64,000 bases of DNA, from assembly GCA_963739995.1 (NCBI GenBank), contig CAVUCH010000011.1, forward strand, positions 74,416 through 138,415, given 5' to 3'. The notes under the pieces were generated by a model. That model worked only from the letters and a program-made list of their open reading frames with translations. It searched no databases and was not told where the DNA came from. The stretch's first letter is position 1; each line of letters begins with the position of its first letter. Shown one piece after another: positions 45,682-54,412 of the stretch. The DNA comes from CAVUCH01 sp963739995. GTDB lineage: Bacteria > Acidobacteriota > Vicinamibacteria > Vicinamibacterales > JAENWD01. The position numbers and the translations under genes were made by a program.

Positions 45682-47129
45682 GCCGATGGGGCGGCGTGGC
45701 TCTCCGTGAGGCGTCGCCGGCGCCCCGCGACCGGAGGATGTGGATGGCACTGGCGGCGCTGGTCGCCGCTGGCCTGATTCCGCTGGTGTGGCCCGGCGAC
45801 GTGCCCTTCATCAACGACGAGCCACAGCTGATCGCGAGCGCCGTGAGGGCCAACGGTGAGGGGCGGCTGGCGCCGGTCGGACTGCTCGGCACCTACGGGT
45901 TCAGATATGGTCCGGCGCCGACGTGGGTGTATCAGGCGCTGACACCGGTCACGCGCGATCTGGTCGGGATCGCCGCCTTGCACATCCTGCTGATGTCGGC
46001 GGCGACTGCCGGCGGGATCTGGTGGCTGGGCCGATCGCTGCGCCTGTGGATCTGGTTCGCCCCGCTGCCACTCCTGTCGCCCTATTACTGGTTCTACGCC
46101 CGCGTCCTCTGGGACAACCCGTTTCTCCTTCCGCTCGGCGCGCTCGCGCTGGCAGGCTACGCGGCGTTTCTCGCCTCCGGCTCACCGACCGGCCTGCGTG
46201 TCTCGGTCGCGGCCATGCTCAGCGTTCCACTCGTGCACCTGATGGGCATCTCGCTGGTCGCTCCGCTGGCGGCTCACATGATGATCTTTCGTCTGCGCGC
46301 GGTGTGGGCGCACCGATACAGCCTCGCGGCGATCGCCGCCGCCGCGTTGTGGCTGGCCTGGCCGTACTGGACCTACCTCGCCGGCCCGCGGCCGGTGGCA
46401 CCAGGCGCCGGCCCCGCCATCGCCGGCTGGCTCTTACCCCTGTCCGGTGGCCGGCTGCTCAGCGCCCGCGAATTGGACTACTTCTACGGTCCAGGGCCGG
46501 TGAGCGGACGCGTGTTCGGCATCGCTGCGGCGATCTCGTCGATCGGCTACGCCCTGGTGTGGTGCGGCATCGTGGTCGCCATCGCGCTGATGGTTCGGGC
46601 CTGGCGACATCGTGAGTGGACGGCGCGGACGCACGTTGCCGCGATCTCGGTAGGCTCGCTCCTGTGCCAGGCGGTCGTCCATGGCATCGCGGCGAAGTTC
46701 GAGCACCCTCAGTACCACAATGGGGCGTGGATCTCGTCGGTGATGCTGGCCTGGTTCGCCGTTGATTTCCTGGCCACGGGACCAAGGGCCGCGAAGTGGG
46801 CAGCGACGGCGACGACCGCCGTTCTCGCCGCATCTCTCCTGTTCGCGGTAGGCACGCTGGCCGTACGCCTGCACCGCAGCCAGGGCACGCGAGACACGTA
46901 CGGACCGACTCTCGCGAACCAGCAGCAGGTCGCCCGCGCGCTGGCGAGGTACCCGCCGGACAGCGTCGTGCAGGTGCACGTGACCATGTGGCAGCGGTTT
47001 CCTCACACGCTCGCGATCCTGCGTGAGTTGAACGCCAGGCCTCGGGTCACGCGGCGGCGGCGGACGATCGAACTGCGCCATGCGTCGAAGGACCCTGCGT
47101 CCGGCGCGATCGAGATGGTTGTGCGCTGA
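45678..47129 (+). CDS. Polytopic membrane protein, possible GT-C glycosyltransferase
   Basis: Second member of a two-gene unit, starting at GTG 45678 inside the GTGA overlap with the previous stop. 483 residues with about ten TM helices. Near the N-terminus VPFINDEPQLIASAVRANGE has the acidic loop position seen in ArnT/PMT-like GT-C enzymes, followed by TYGFRYGPAPTWVYQALTPV. The C-terminal 70 residues are soluble and basic (ARPRVTRRRRTIELRHASKD). Both proteins may move or build a lipid-linked glycan, inferred from topology only. Downstream lies a stretch of gene remnants. Confidence 0.7.
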   Translation: MSRWGGVALREASPAPRDRRMWMALAALVAAGLIPLVWPGDVPFINDEPQLIASAVRANGEGRLAPVGLLGTYGFRYGPAPTWVYQALTPVTRDLVGIAALHILLMSAATAGGIWWLGRSLRLWIWFAPLPLLSPYYWFYARVLWDNPFLLPLGALALAGYAAFLASGSPTGLRVSVAAMLSVPLVHLMGISLVAPLAAHMMIFRLRAVWAHRYSLAAIAAAALWLAWPYWTYLAGPRPVAPGAGPAIAGWLLPLSGGRLLSARELDYFYGPGPVSGRVFGIAAAISSIGYALVWCGIVVAIALMVRAWRHREWTARTHVAAISVGSLLCQAVVHGIAAKFEHPQYHNGAWISSVMLAWFAVDFLATGPRAAKWAATATTAVLAASLLFAVGTLAVRLHRSQGTRDTYGPTLANQQQVARALARYPPDSVVQVHVTMWQRFPHTLAILRELNARPRVTRRRRTIELRHASKDPASGAIEMVVR

Positions 47130-47137
47130 CGCTCGCC

Positions 47138-47380
47138 CGCCGCACGAGCGCACGCTGCCGGTTCCGTGCGTTCAGCGTCGCTGGGTCCATCAACAATCGG
47201 GGACAGGTCGTCGGAATGAACTTCAAGTCCTCGGGACAGTCCCGTGGTTTTGTCTGGCAGGATGGCGTCATGACGGCGCTCGACGACTCGGAGGGCAGCA
47301 GCAGCGGCCTTGGCATCAACGCTCGCGGGGACATCGCCGGGCAAATCCTTCCGGCAGGAGCGGTGCTCTGGACCAGGTGA
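47138..47380 (+). pseudogene. Remnant of a HAF-repeat extracellular protein
   Basis: The frame ending at TGA 47378-47380 reads SVAGSINNRGQVVGMNFKSS, GFVWQDGVMTALDDSEG and GLGINARGDIAGQILPAGAV, then LWTR. This matches the HAF repeat pattern (aINnrGqVvG...hgFvWxdGvmtxL). There is no start codon or signal peptide, so only the last two repeats of a once larger secreted protein remain, directly after the membrane-protein stop. Confidence 0.65.
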
Positions 47381-47449
47381 GCAGCAGTCCACTACGAAGC
47401 TCGTTCGTCCAGGGTCGCGGCTGATCTTATTCGGCCTGTCTGCGACCTT

Positions 47450-47546
47450 TTACGGGAATCCGCTCGGCTTCGCCTGAGTCGCATCCACTCACTTCCGCAT
47501 GGCCGCATCACAGACGGCACAGCCCGTTTGATGAGTCGCTCCTGTG
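47450..47546 (-). pseudogene. C-terminal remnant of a patatin-like phospholipase (copy A)
   Basis: Reading the minus strand through shifts gives TQERLIKR, CAVCDAAMRK, stop, VDATQAKPSGFP, stop. The pattern ERLINW-x-x-AVCDAAMRxxVD...FPYP is typical of patatin-family C-termini. A related remnant lies at 48359-48540, on the other side of the rhomboid gene. Confidence 0.55.
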
Positions 47547-47608
47547 TTCGCGCCTCCGGGCATGCGAATTGCGCAGCCGTTTCACGTCGCACCACCGCGG
47601 AGGATACG

Positions 47609-48354
47609 ATGCTTCCTGTCGGCGATGACAACACCGGGCGCGTCAGAACGCCCTATGTCACCTACCTGTTCATCGTCCTGAACGTCCTGGTCTTTGTGTT
47701 TCTGCAAGGGCTTGGCACCAACGAGAAGTTCACGTACACGTTCGCGACGGTCCCGCAGGAGATCCGCACGGGCGAGGACATCGCGCGTCCGGTGCAGGTG
47801 CAGGTGGGGGACGACTCCGGGACGATACCGCTGCAACCGACACCGGGATCGGTGTACTTCACCCTGCTGATTCGATGTTCATGCACGGCAGCCTCATGCA
47901 CCTGCTTGGGAACATGCTGTTCCTGTGGATCTTCGGCGACAACGTCGAGGATGATCTCGGACACGCACGGTACAGCGCCTTCTACGGACTCACTGGCGTG
48001 GTTGCGTCGCTGGCGCATGTGATCACGACGTTCGTGCTCAACGACAACCCGTACATCCCGAGCCTGGGCGCCTCTGGTGCAATCTCAGGCGTGCTCGGCG
48101 GTTATCTCGTGCTGCACCCGCACCGCCGCGTGCGCGTGATCATGATGCGAATGCTGACCGAGGTGCCGGCCTACGTGGCCGTCGGCCTATGGTTCGTCTT
48201 CCAGCTGATCAGCGCATTTGGTGTGATCGGCCAGGGGGCGCAGTCCGGAGGTGGCGTTGCCTTCATGGCCCACGTCGGGGGATTCGTCGCCGGCGTCGCG
48301 CTGGTCAAGGCGTTTGCTGCCGGTGCTCCGCAGCCATCGCGGAGAACATTCTGA
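47609..48354 (+). pseudogene. Rhomboid family intramembrane serine protease, one frameshift
   Basis: Polytopic protease that cuts substrates within the membrane. From ATG 47609: first TM helix (YVTYLFIVLNVLVFVFLQGL), a periplasmic loop with TFATVPQEIRTGED, then a frame change near 47865-47880 (VYFTLL in one frame, MFMHGSLMHLLGNMLFLWIF in another). The rhomboid core is complete: the HxxxN-type loop HLLGNMLFLWIFGDNVED, catalytic serine in LGASGAISGVLGGYL, and catalytic histidine in FMAHVGGFVAGVAL. Length about 248 residues is normal, so it is probably functional apart from the single missing base or a sequencing error. Confidence 0.83.
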
Positions 48355-48358
48355 GTTG

Positions 48359-48540
48359 CTACACCATTCCGCTCGTCGGGTACGGAAACCCCATGGGCGC
48401 CGCCAGCCCGTATCCACCCATTTCCGCATGGCGGCATCACAGACCGCATGGCACCAGTTGATCAGGCGCTCTTGATCGACCGGCTCAAGGCGCTTCAGGC
48501 GGGTTTGGTGTTGGCCAGGAGAATCGTCCGGGTCGCACAC
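48359..48540 (-). pseudogene. C-terminal remnant of a patatin-like phospholipase (copy B)
   Basis: The minus strand reads RTILLANT, then (after a shift) TRLKRLEPVDQERLINWCHA, VCDAAMRKWVDTG, then (after a shift) AAPMGFPYPTSGMV and TAG at 48361-48359. This is the C-terminal helix and tail of a patatin-like phospholipase. Two frame breaks and lack of the catalytic part show it is a relic. It ends 5 bp from the convergent rhomboid stop. Confidence 0.65.
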
Positions 48541-48567
48541 TCGCTGGGGGTCGTGCTGCCGTCCCGG

Positions 48568-48573
48568 TATAAT
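48568..48573 (+). promoter_or_regulatory. TATAAT -10 box before kinase gene
   Basis: Perfect TATAAT, 56 bp upstream of the kinase ATG at 48630. No good -35 hexamer at 16-18 bp spacing. Confidence 0.5.
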
Positions 48574-48629
48574 GCTCGAGCTTGCCTCGCCCGAAGAACG
48601 TGCGACTGGCTGCGTGCCAGAAGGAACAA

Positions 48630-51355
48630 ATGACGGATCTCGTCGGACGAACGCTGTCGCACTACCGGATAACGTCGGCCATTGGCGCCGGCGGAATGGG
48701 CGAGGTCTACCGGGCCACCGACACGACGCTGGGGCGCGATGTCGCAATCAAGGTGCTGCCGCCCGAAGTGGCCCAGGACACCGAGCGCCTCGGACGATTC
48801 CGGCGCGAGGCCCAGCTGCTCGCCTCGCTGAACCACCCGAACATCGCCGCCATCTACGGGCTGGAAGAAGCGGCCGGGCAGCTCTTCATCGCGCTCGAAC
48901 TGGTGGAGGGCGAAGACCTCAAGGAGCGGCTCGCACGCGGCGCGATTCCCCTCGACGAGGCACTGGAGATCGCCGCGCAGATCGCCGAAGCCCTCGAGGA
49001 AGCCCACAACCAGGGCATCATCCATCGCGACCTGAAGCCCGCGAACGTCAAGCTCACGCCCGGCGGCAAGGTGAAGGTGCTCGACTTCGGCCTCGCCAAG
49101 GCGTGGGCCAGCGAGTCCCGCGACGGTCGGTCCTCGGGCCCGATGGTGTCGCAGTCGCCGACTCTCGCGCACACCGGGACGATTGCCGGCGTAATCCTCG
49201 GCACGGCGGCCTACATGGCGCCGGAGCAGGCGCGCGGCAAGCCGGTGGACCGACGCGCGGACGTGTGGGCGTTCGGCGTGCTGCTGTGGGAGATGCTGAC
49301 CGGCCGGACGCTCTTCTCCGGCGGTACGGTGACCGACGTGATCGCCGCGGTCGTGACGCAGGAGCCCGATCTCGATGCGCTGCCGACCGACACGCCCAGG
49401 GCCATCCGGCGGCTCTTGAGCCGCTGCCTGCGGAAGGACCTGCGTCAGCGGCTTCCCGACATGGGCGCGGCCCGGCTGGAGCTGCAGGAGGTGATGGCGG
49501 GGACGGCCGAGGCCGAGACGCCGGCGGCCCCTCTCGAGGACGCGGTCCGCGCCGAACGTCGGGTCCGGACGCGCGAACGGTGGGTCTGGGCCAGCCGTCG
49601 CCCTGGTCCTCTCTGGACTCGCGGTGTTGCTCACGCACCAGCGGCTGACCACCGTTCCGGAGAAGCAGCGCGCTGCACATTTCGTCCTCGACTCTCCCGA
49701 GGATCTGACCTTCCCCGACTTCGCTCCCCCCGCCGTGTCGCCCAACGGCCAGCATGTGGTGTTTGCCGGTCTCTCGTCCACAGGCACCACGCAGTTGTGG
49801 ATTCGTCCGCTCGATTCACCCGAGACCAGGGCACTTCCCGGAACCGACGGCGCGGAGCTCCCGTTCTGGTCCTCCGATAACACGTCGGTCGCGTTCAGTG
49901 CGGCGGGCGAGATCAGGAAGCTTGTCCTTGCCAGCGGCACCGTCCAGCGAGTCTGCGCTTTGCCGCGGGGCGGGATGACCGGTGGCACCTGGAACGACGC
50001 TGGCACGATCGTGTTCTCATCCGGCGGAGCGAACGCGTCGCTGTACCACGTGTCGGGGGCAGGCGGCGAGGCGACATCACTGACGACTCTCGAGAAGTTG
50101 CGCGGTGAGCTGGCTCAGTGGTGGCCCCAATTCCTGCCTGGCGGGCGCCAGCTTCTCGTGCAGGTCGGCAGCACGCACGAGGCGAGCGCCGGCCTGCACG
50201 TGATATCGCTCGACGCACCCGGTGAAAGACGACGGATTCTGCCGGATCGAGCCCGCTTTGTTTACGCCGCGGGCCAGCTGCTCGCGGTTCGAGACGGAGT
50301 CCTCGAGGCCCGTCTCTTCGACGCGCAGCGTCTGACTGCGGGCAAGCCGGTTCCGATCGCCACTGACGTGGCGACATGGACCAACGAATCCCTTGTGGGG
50401 CTGGTTCTCGGCCTCGTCAGACGGCCAGCTGGCGTGGCTGTCGGGACGACAGGGTGAGGTCCGGCTCGGGTGGTTCGACAGGGAAGGAAAGCCGCACGGC
50501 ACGCTCGGCGAGCCAGCGAAATACGGTCAGGTCGCCCTCTCACCGGACGGTAAACGCGTCGTGGCGGAGGTCGAGGATGCCGAGGGGCGCTTCGACCTGT
50601 GGACGATGGACGTCGCTCGCGGCGTGGCGAGCCGACTGACGACCGATCCTGCCAACGAGCGCGACCCGGTGTGGTCCCCGGACAGCCAGGAGCTCATCTT
50701 CTCGTCGGATGCAAGCGGCGAGCAGAACCTGCTCCGCAAAGGGCTGCAGGAATCAAAGCCCCCGTCACCGCTGTCGGGCGGGATCGGCGCAACGCCCGGC
50801 AAGCGCGACATTGCGGAGAGCTGGTCCCGCACCGGCAACACGCTGCTCTATACCAATATCGCAGATACGGAGCGGACACTCTGGGCCGCTTCCCTCGAGG
50901 GGAACGGTCCGCCCGAGTTGCTGATGAAGGACCGCTTTGCGTCCGACGAGCACCGCGTCTCCCCCGACGGGCAGTGGCTCACGTACATCTCCACCGAATC
51001 AGGGCGCTTCGAGGTCTACGTGGAGCCGTTCCGCCGACGCGGTGAGAAGGTGCGCGTTTCGACCAGCGGCGGCGGCCAGCCCCGGTGGCGTGGCGACGGG
51101 AAGGAGCTCTTCTACCTGGCGCTCGACGGGCGGCTGATGACCGTAGACGTCCGGTTGGGAGCGACCGGGATCGAGGTCGGCATCCCCGCCCCACTCATGC
51201 CAGCCGAGCGGCTGAAGCCGGTCGTTGAGGGCCCGGATTACGACGACTACGACGTCACGTCGGACGGCCAGCGCTTCCTGGTGAAGGTGGCTGCCGGGCA
51301 AAGCCAGCGGCAGCGCATCCACGTTCTTCTGAATTGGACGTCGCCGCTCCAGTAG
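48630..51355 (+). pseudogene. Serine/threonine protein kinase with PD40 propeller, two frameshifts
   Basis: Hanks-type receptor kinase. From ATG 48630: GAGGMG (19-24), K41, HRDLKPAN (132-139), DFGLAK (152-157), GTAAYMAPEQARGKPVDRRA. A base is missing near 49585, just before the TM helix (ALVLSGLAVLLTHQR in the next frame). A second shift near 50390 separates GKPVPIATDVATWTNES from WGWFSASSDGQLAWLSGRQG. The propeller blades include PPAVSPNGQHVVFAGLS, QVALSPDGKRVVAEVED, DPVWSPDSQELIFSSDASGE and RVSPDGQWLTYISTE; the end reads IHVLLNWTSPLQ as in related kinases. All catalytic residues are intact, so sequencing error is plausible. Convergent with the kinase at 51584. Confidence 0.85.
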
Positions 51356-51583
51356 CCGGCCCTTCGCGTGCGAAGGATGCGCCGCGGCCTGGTCGCCGTC
51401 CCGCGCTGACGCCGGACCGGATCGCGACCGTCGTCGTCATGATGTACACGGCAGCGCCCGCCGAAGGCGTCAGCCGCCCGGTCATCGCGCTGTCGCGCTC
51501 TCCGCGCTCGCGGTTGCCACGATCGCCTCTCTACACGCCGGATCAGCGTCGGCTGCCGCGCGGACCGAGCCGTGGGTCCGCGC

Positions 51584-54247
51584 TCACTTCGCGCTGTCCA
51601 GCCGAGCGCGCACCTCCGCGATCCAGTTGAGGACGACGCGAACGTCGACGCGGCCACTGACGACCGGGCGCATCATCAGGAAGCGTCCGTCCGGCGCGAT
51701 GTCGTAGCTCTGGTCGCCGTAGCTGTGGCGCGGGAATTCGCCACCAAACAAGGTTTCGGGAGCTGGCCAGCTCACCGCCGCCCCGGCGCGGGGCACCTTC
51801 ACCATCATGATGTCGCGCCCGTGGCGGAAGTAGAGCTCCGTGCCGTCGGTCGACCATGCCGGCTCGTCGCCGCCATCGTTCGACACGATGTAATCGGCGT
51901 CGAGCGCAGGGAAGGCACGGACGTGGACCTCGGTCCGGCTGCCCTCGGCCGACTGGAAAGCCAGCCAGCGACCGTCGGGCGAGAGCCGGCCGCCGCGCTG
52001 TTCACCGGGCAGCGACAAGCGCTTCTGTTCCTTCGTGTTGCGATTCAGGATGAAGATGTCCTGCGTCGGATCTGCCGTGCCGCGAACCGGTGTGGCACCG
52101 TAGTACACGAGCCACTCGCCGTCTCTGCTGATCGACGTCGGCCAGGCGTCGCCCCCGTCCACCGTGAAGAGCGTGGTCATCGGGCGGCTGCCGTCGGCGA
52201 CCTGCTCGGCAAGCCCCGCGTAGGGCTGCCCGCCGAGCGACGTGACGACGCGGAGGCCGTCGGCAGACCACACCGGCTCGCCGAAGCCGTCGAGCCCGCT
52301 TCTCGCGCGCGTGCGGAAGTCGAGCACGCCCAATCGACGTTCTCCCGCCACCGCGCGCGGCCGGTTTGGGTGATCTGTCACCATTGCCATCGCCACGCGC
52401 GTGCCGTCCGGCGAGAGCCGCGGCCAGCTCAGGTAGCCGGGCGGGATTCCCGTCGGGGCGGCGGCCCCTGAGCGCGAGACCCACACGAGCTCGCGCAGCA
52501 GCGACCGTTCGCCGTCGATCCAGGCGAGCGACCGCGCGAGCAGGCTCTGCGCGGGCACGTCGGTGAGCGACACCGGAGGACCGACAAGCGTGAGCCGCTC
52601 GAGGTCGACGCGCGTCGCTCTCCACTGCCCGCTGTGCCGGGCGATCAGCACGTCATCGACGACAGTGCCTTGGTCGAAGCCACTCGCCACGATCCGGCGG
52701 CCGGTCCCGTCAGCGCTCAAGACCTCGACGCGAGCCGACTCAGGTGCCTCGATGCTCAGCAGGATGCGCCCGTCGCCGAGGACGCTCACGCGGGTGAACT
52801 GTTCCTTCGCCTGTTTGGGAGCGGGGACGAAGAGCGTGGCCTCGCCGCCCGTGGCGGGCAGCGACCAGAGCCCTCGCGCCCCAGGGATCAGCAGTCGCCC
52901 GTCCGGGTGCCAGACCGCGTCATTGAAGTCCCAGACGTTCTCGCTCACGCGGCCGACGAGGCTCGGCTGGCGCTCTGCGAGATCCATCTTCCAGATCTCC
53001 TGGCCCCGGGCGAAGGCCAGCGAGCGTCCGTCCGGCGAGAAGAACGGCCGTCGTCCGCCGCCTTCGACCGGGGTGAGCTCGAATCGGTCCAGGCGGCGCA
53101 GGAACAGCGCGTGGCCCTCTGAGCTGGCGAGTGGAATAACCAGCGTCTTGCCGTCGGGCGCCACGACGGGCACCTCGTTGAGGTCCATCAAGTAGGAGCC
53201 GCCCGCTGCTTTCTCGGGACCGGCCACCGTGAAGCGCTGCGTCGTGGACCCGTAGGAACCGCTCGCCGCGGCGGGCCGGTGGGGCACCAGGATCGCGGCG
53301 GCGATCGCCGCGGCCGCAAGCGCCCATGGCAGCAGACGCCACCAGCGGGAAGCCGCGTAACCGGCGGGCGCCGGTGGAGGACTGCGTGGCGCATCGAGGC
53401 TCCCGGAGAGGAGCACGCGCGCCTCGCCGATGTCACGGAGGCGCTGCTTCGGATCGCGTTCCAGGCAGCGTGCGAGCAGCGTCCGCAGGCCGGCGGGTGT
53501 GCCCACCGGCAGCGCGGCCAGATCGATCTCCTGCCGCAACACCCCCGCGAGGATGTCGGACACCGTTCCGCCGTCGAAGAGCAGGCGGCCGGTCAGCATC
53601 TCGAACAGCACCACGCCGAACGCCCAGATGTCGGTGCGCTTGTCGAGGGCCGCGCCACGCGCCTGCTCGGGCGACATGTACGCCGCCGTTCCGAGGACGA
53701 GCCCCGCGTCCGTCATGTTGCGCGTCAGGGTCGGCGAGTGTGCGCTCGCTTCCGGCGTGTCGCCGTCGTGCGCCTTCGCCAGACCGAAATCGAGAATCTT
53801 CACCCCGCCGGCGGTGGTCAGCTTGATGTTCGCCGGCTTCAGATCTCGGTGAACGATCCCTCGCTCGTGCGCGGCTTCGAGGCCTTCCGCGATCTGCCTC
53901 GCGATCGAGACCGCCTGATCTCCCGGGATCGCACCGCCGCGCCCGAGGCGTTCGGCGAGGTCCTCGCCGTCCACGAACTCGAGGGCCAGCGCGAATTCTC
54001 CGTCCCTCTCCTCGAGGCCGTAGATGCCCGCCACGTTGGGGTGGTTGAGCGAGGCCAGCACCTGCGCCTCGCGACGGAACCGCGCCACGCGCTCGCGGTC
54101 CTGTGCGAACGCCGCGGGCAGCACCTTGATGGCGACGTCGCGATTGAGGGTCGTATCATGCGCGCGATACACCTCGCCCATCCCGCCGGCGCCGAGCGGC
54201 GCGAGAATAGAGTACGGCCCAAGTCGGGAGCCTGAGGTCAGCGGCAT
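51584..54247 (-). CDS. Serine/threonine protein kinase with PD40 propeller
   Basis: Intact Hanks-type receptor kinase of 887 residues from ATG 54247: GAGGMGEVYRAHD glycine loop, DVAIKVLPAAF lysine, ERGIVHRDLKPANIKL catalytic loop, ILDFGLAKAHDG, and GTAAYMSPEQARGAALDKRT. One TM helix (LLPWALAAAAIAAAILVPH) leads to a periplasmic PD40 propeller (GRRPFFSPDGRSLAFARGQE, LSWPRLSPDGTRVAMAMV, GGRLSPDGRWLAFQSAEGSR), ending VDVRVVLNWIAEVRARLDSA. A TATACT -10 lies at 54267-54262, 14 nt before the ATG. Kinase-domain sequence is closer to the kinase at 48630 than to those at 34581 and 37655. Ligand and substrates unknown. Confidence 0.9.
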   Translation of the reverse strand: MPLTSGSRLGPYSILAPLGAGGMGEVYRAHDTTLNRDVAIKVLPAAFAQDRERVARFRREAQVLASLNHPNVAGIYGLEERDGEFALALEFVDGEDLAERLGRGGAIPGDQAVSIARQIAEGLEAAHERGIVHRDLKPANIKLTTAGGVKILDFGLAKAHDGDTPEASAHSPTLTRNMTDAGLVLGTAAYMSPEQARGAALDKRTDIWAFGVVLFEMLTGRLLFDGGTVSDILAGVLRQEIDLAALPVGTPAGLRTLLARCLERDPKQRLRDIGEARVLLSGSLDAPRSPPPAPAGYAASRWWRLLPWALAAAAIAAAILVPHRPAAASGSYGSTTQRFTVAGPEKAAGGSYLMDLNEVPVVAPDGKTLVIPLASSEGHALFLRRLDRFELTPVEGGGRRPFFSPDGRSLAFARGQEIWKMDLAERQPSLVGRVSENVWDFNDAVWHPDGRLLIPGARGLWSLPATGGEATLFVPAPKQAKEQFTRVSVLGDGRILLSIEAPESARVEVLSADGTGRRIVASGFDQGTVVDDVLIARHSGQWRATRVDLERLTLVGPPVSLTDVPAQSLLARSLAWIDGERSLLRELVWVSRSGAAAPTGIPPGYLSWPRLSPDGTRVAMAMVTDHPNRPRAVAGERRLGVLDFRTRARSGLDGFGEPVWSADGLRVVTSLGGQPYAGLAEQVADGSRPMTTLFTVDGGDAWPTSISRDGEWLVYYGATPVRGTADPTQDIFILNRNTKEQKRLSLPGEQRGGRLSPDGRWLAFQSAEGSRTEVHVRAFPALDADYIVSNDGGDEPAWSTDGTELYFRHGRDIMMVKVPRAGAAVSWPAPETLFGGEFPRHSYGDQSYDIAPDGRFLMMRPVVSGRVDVRVVLNWIAEVRARLDSAK

Positions 54248-54387
54248 CTGAAAGCACGGCGAGTATACAGCAGAGGCGGGACGGCGGATCGAAGGCACTC
54301 GTTGCGGTCAGTGTCCTGACGGCGATCTGCTGCGATTTCCCGGCGTCGGGCGTGCCTAGCTTGCCAACCGTAGCTCACGTTCCGTTG

Positions 54388-54412
54388 GCGGCCTCGGTTC
54401 AATCGAGGCCGC
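54388..54412 (-). terminator. Hairpin at the end of the padR-permease operon
   Basis: Perfect 9-bp stem GCGGCCTCG/CGAGGCCGC with a 7-nt loop, starting at the stop codon of the permease gene. No U-run, but strength and position fit a terminator. Confidence 0.55.
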
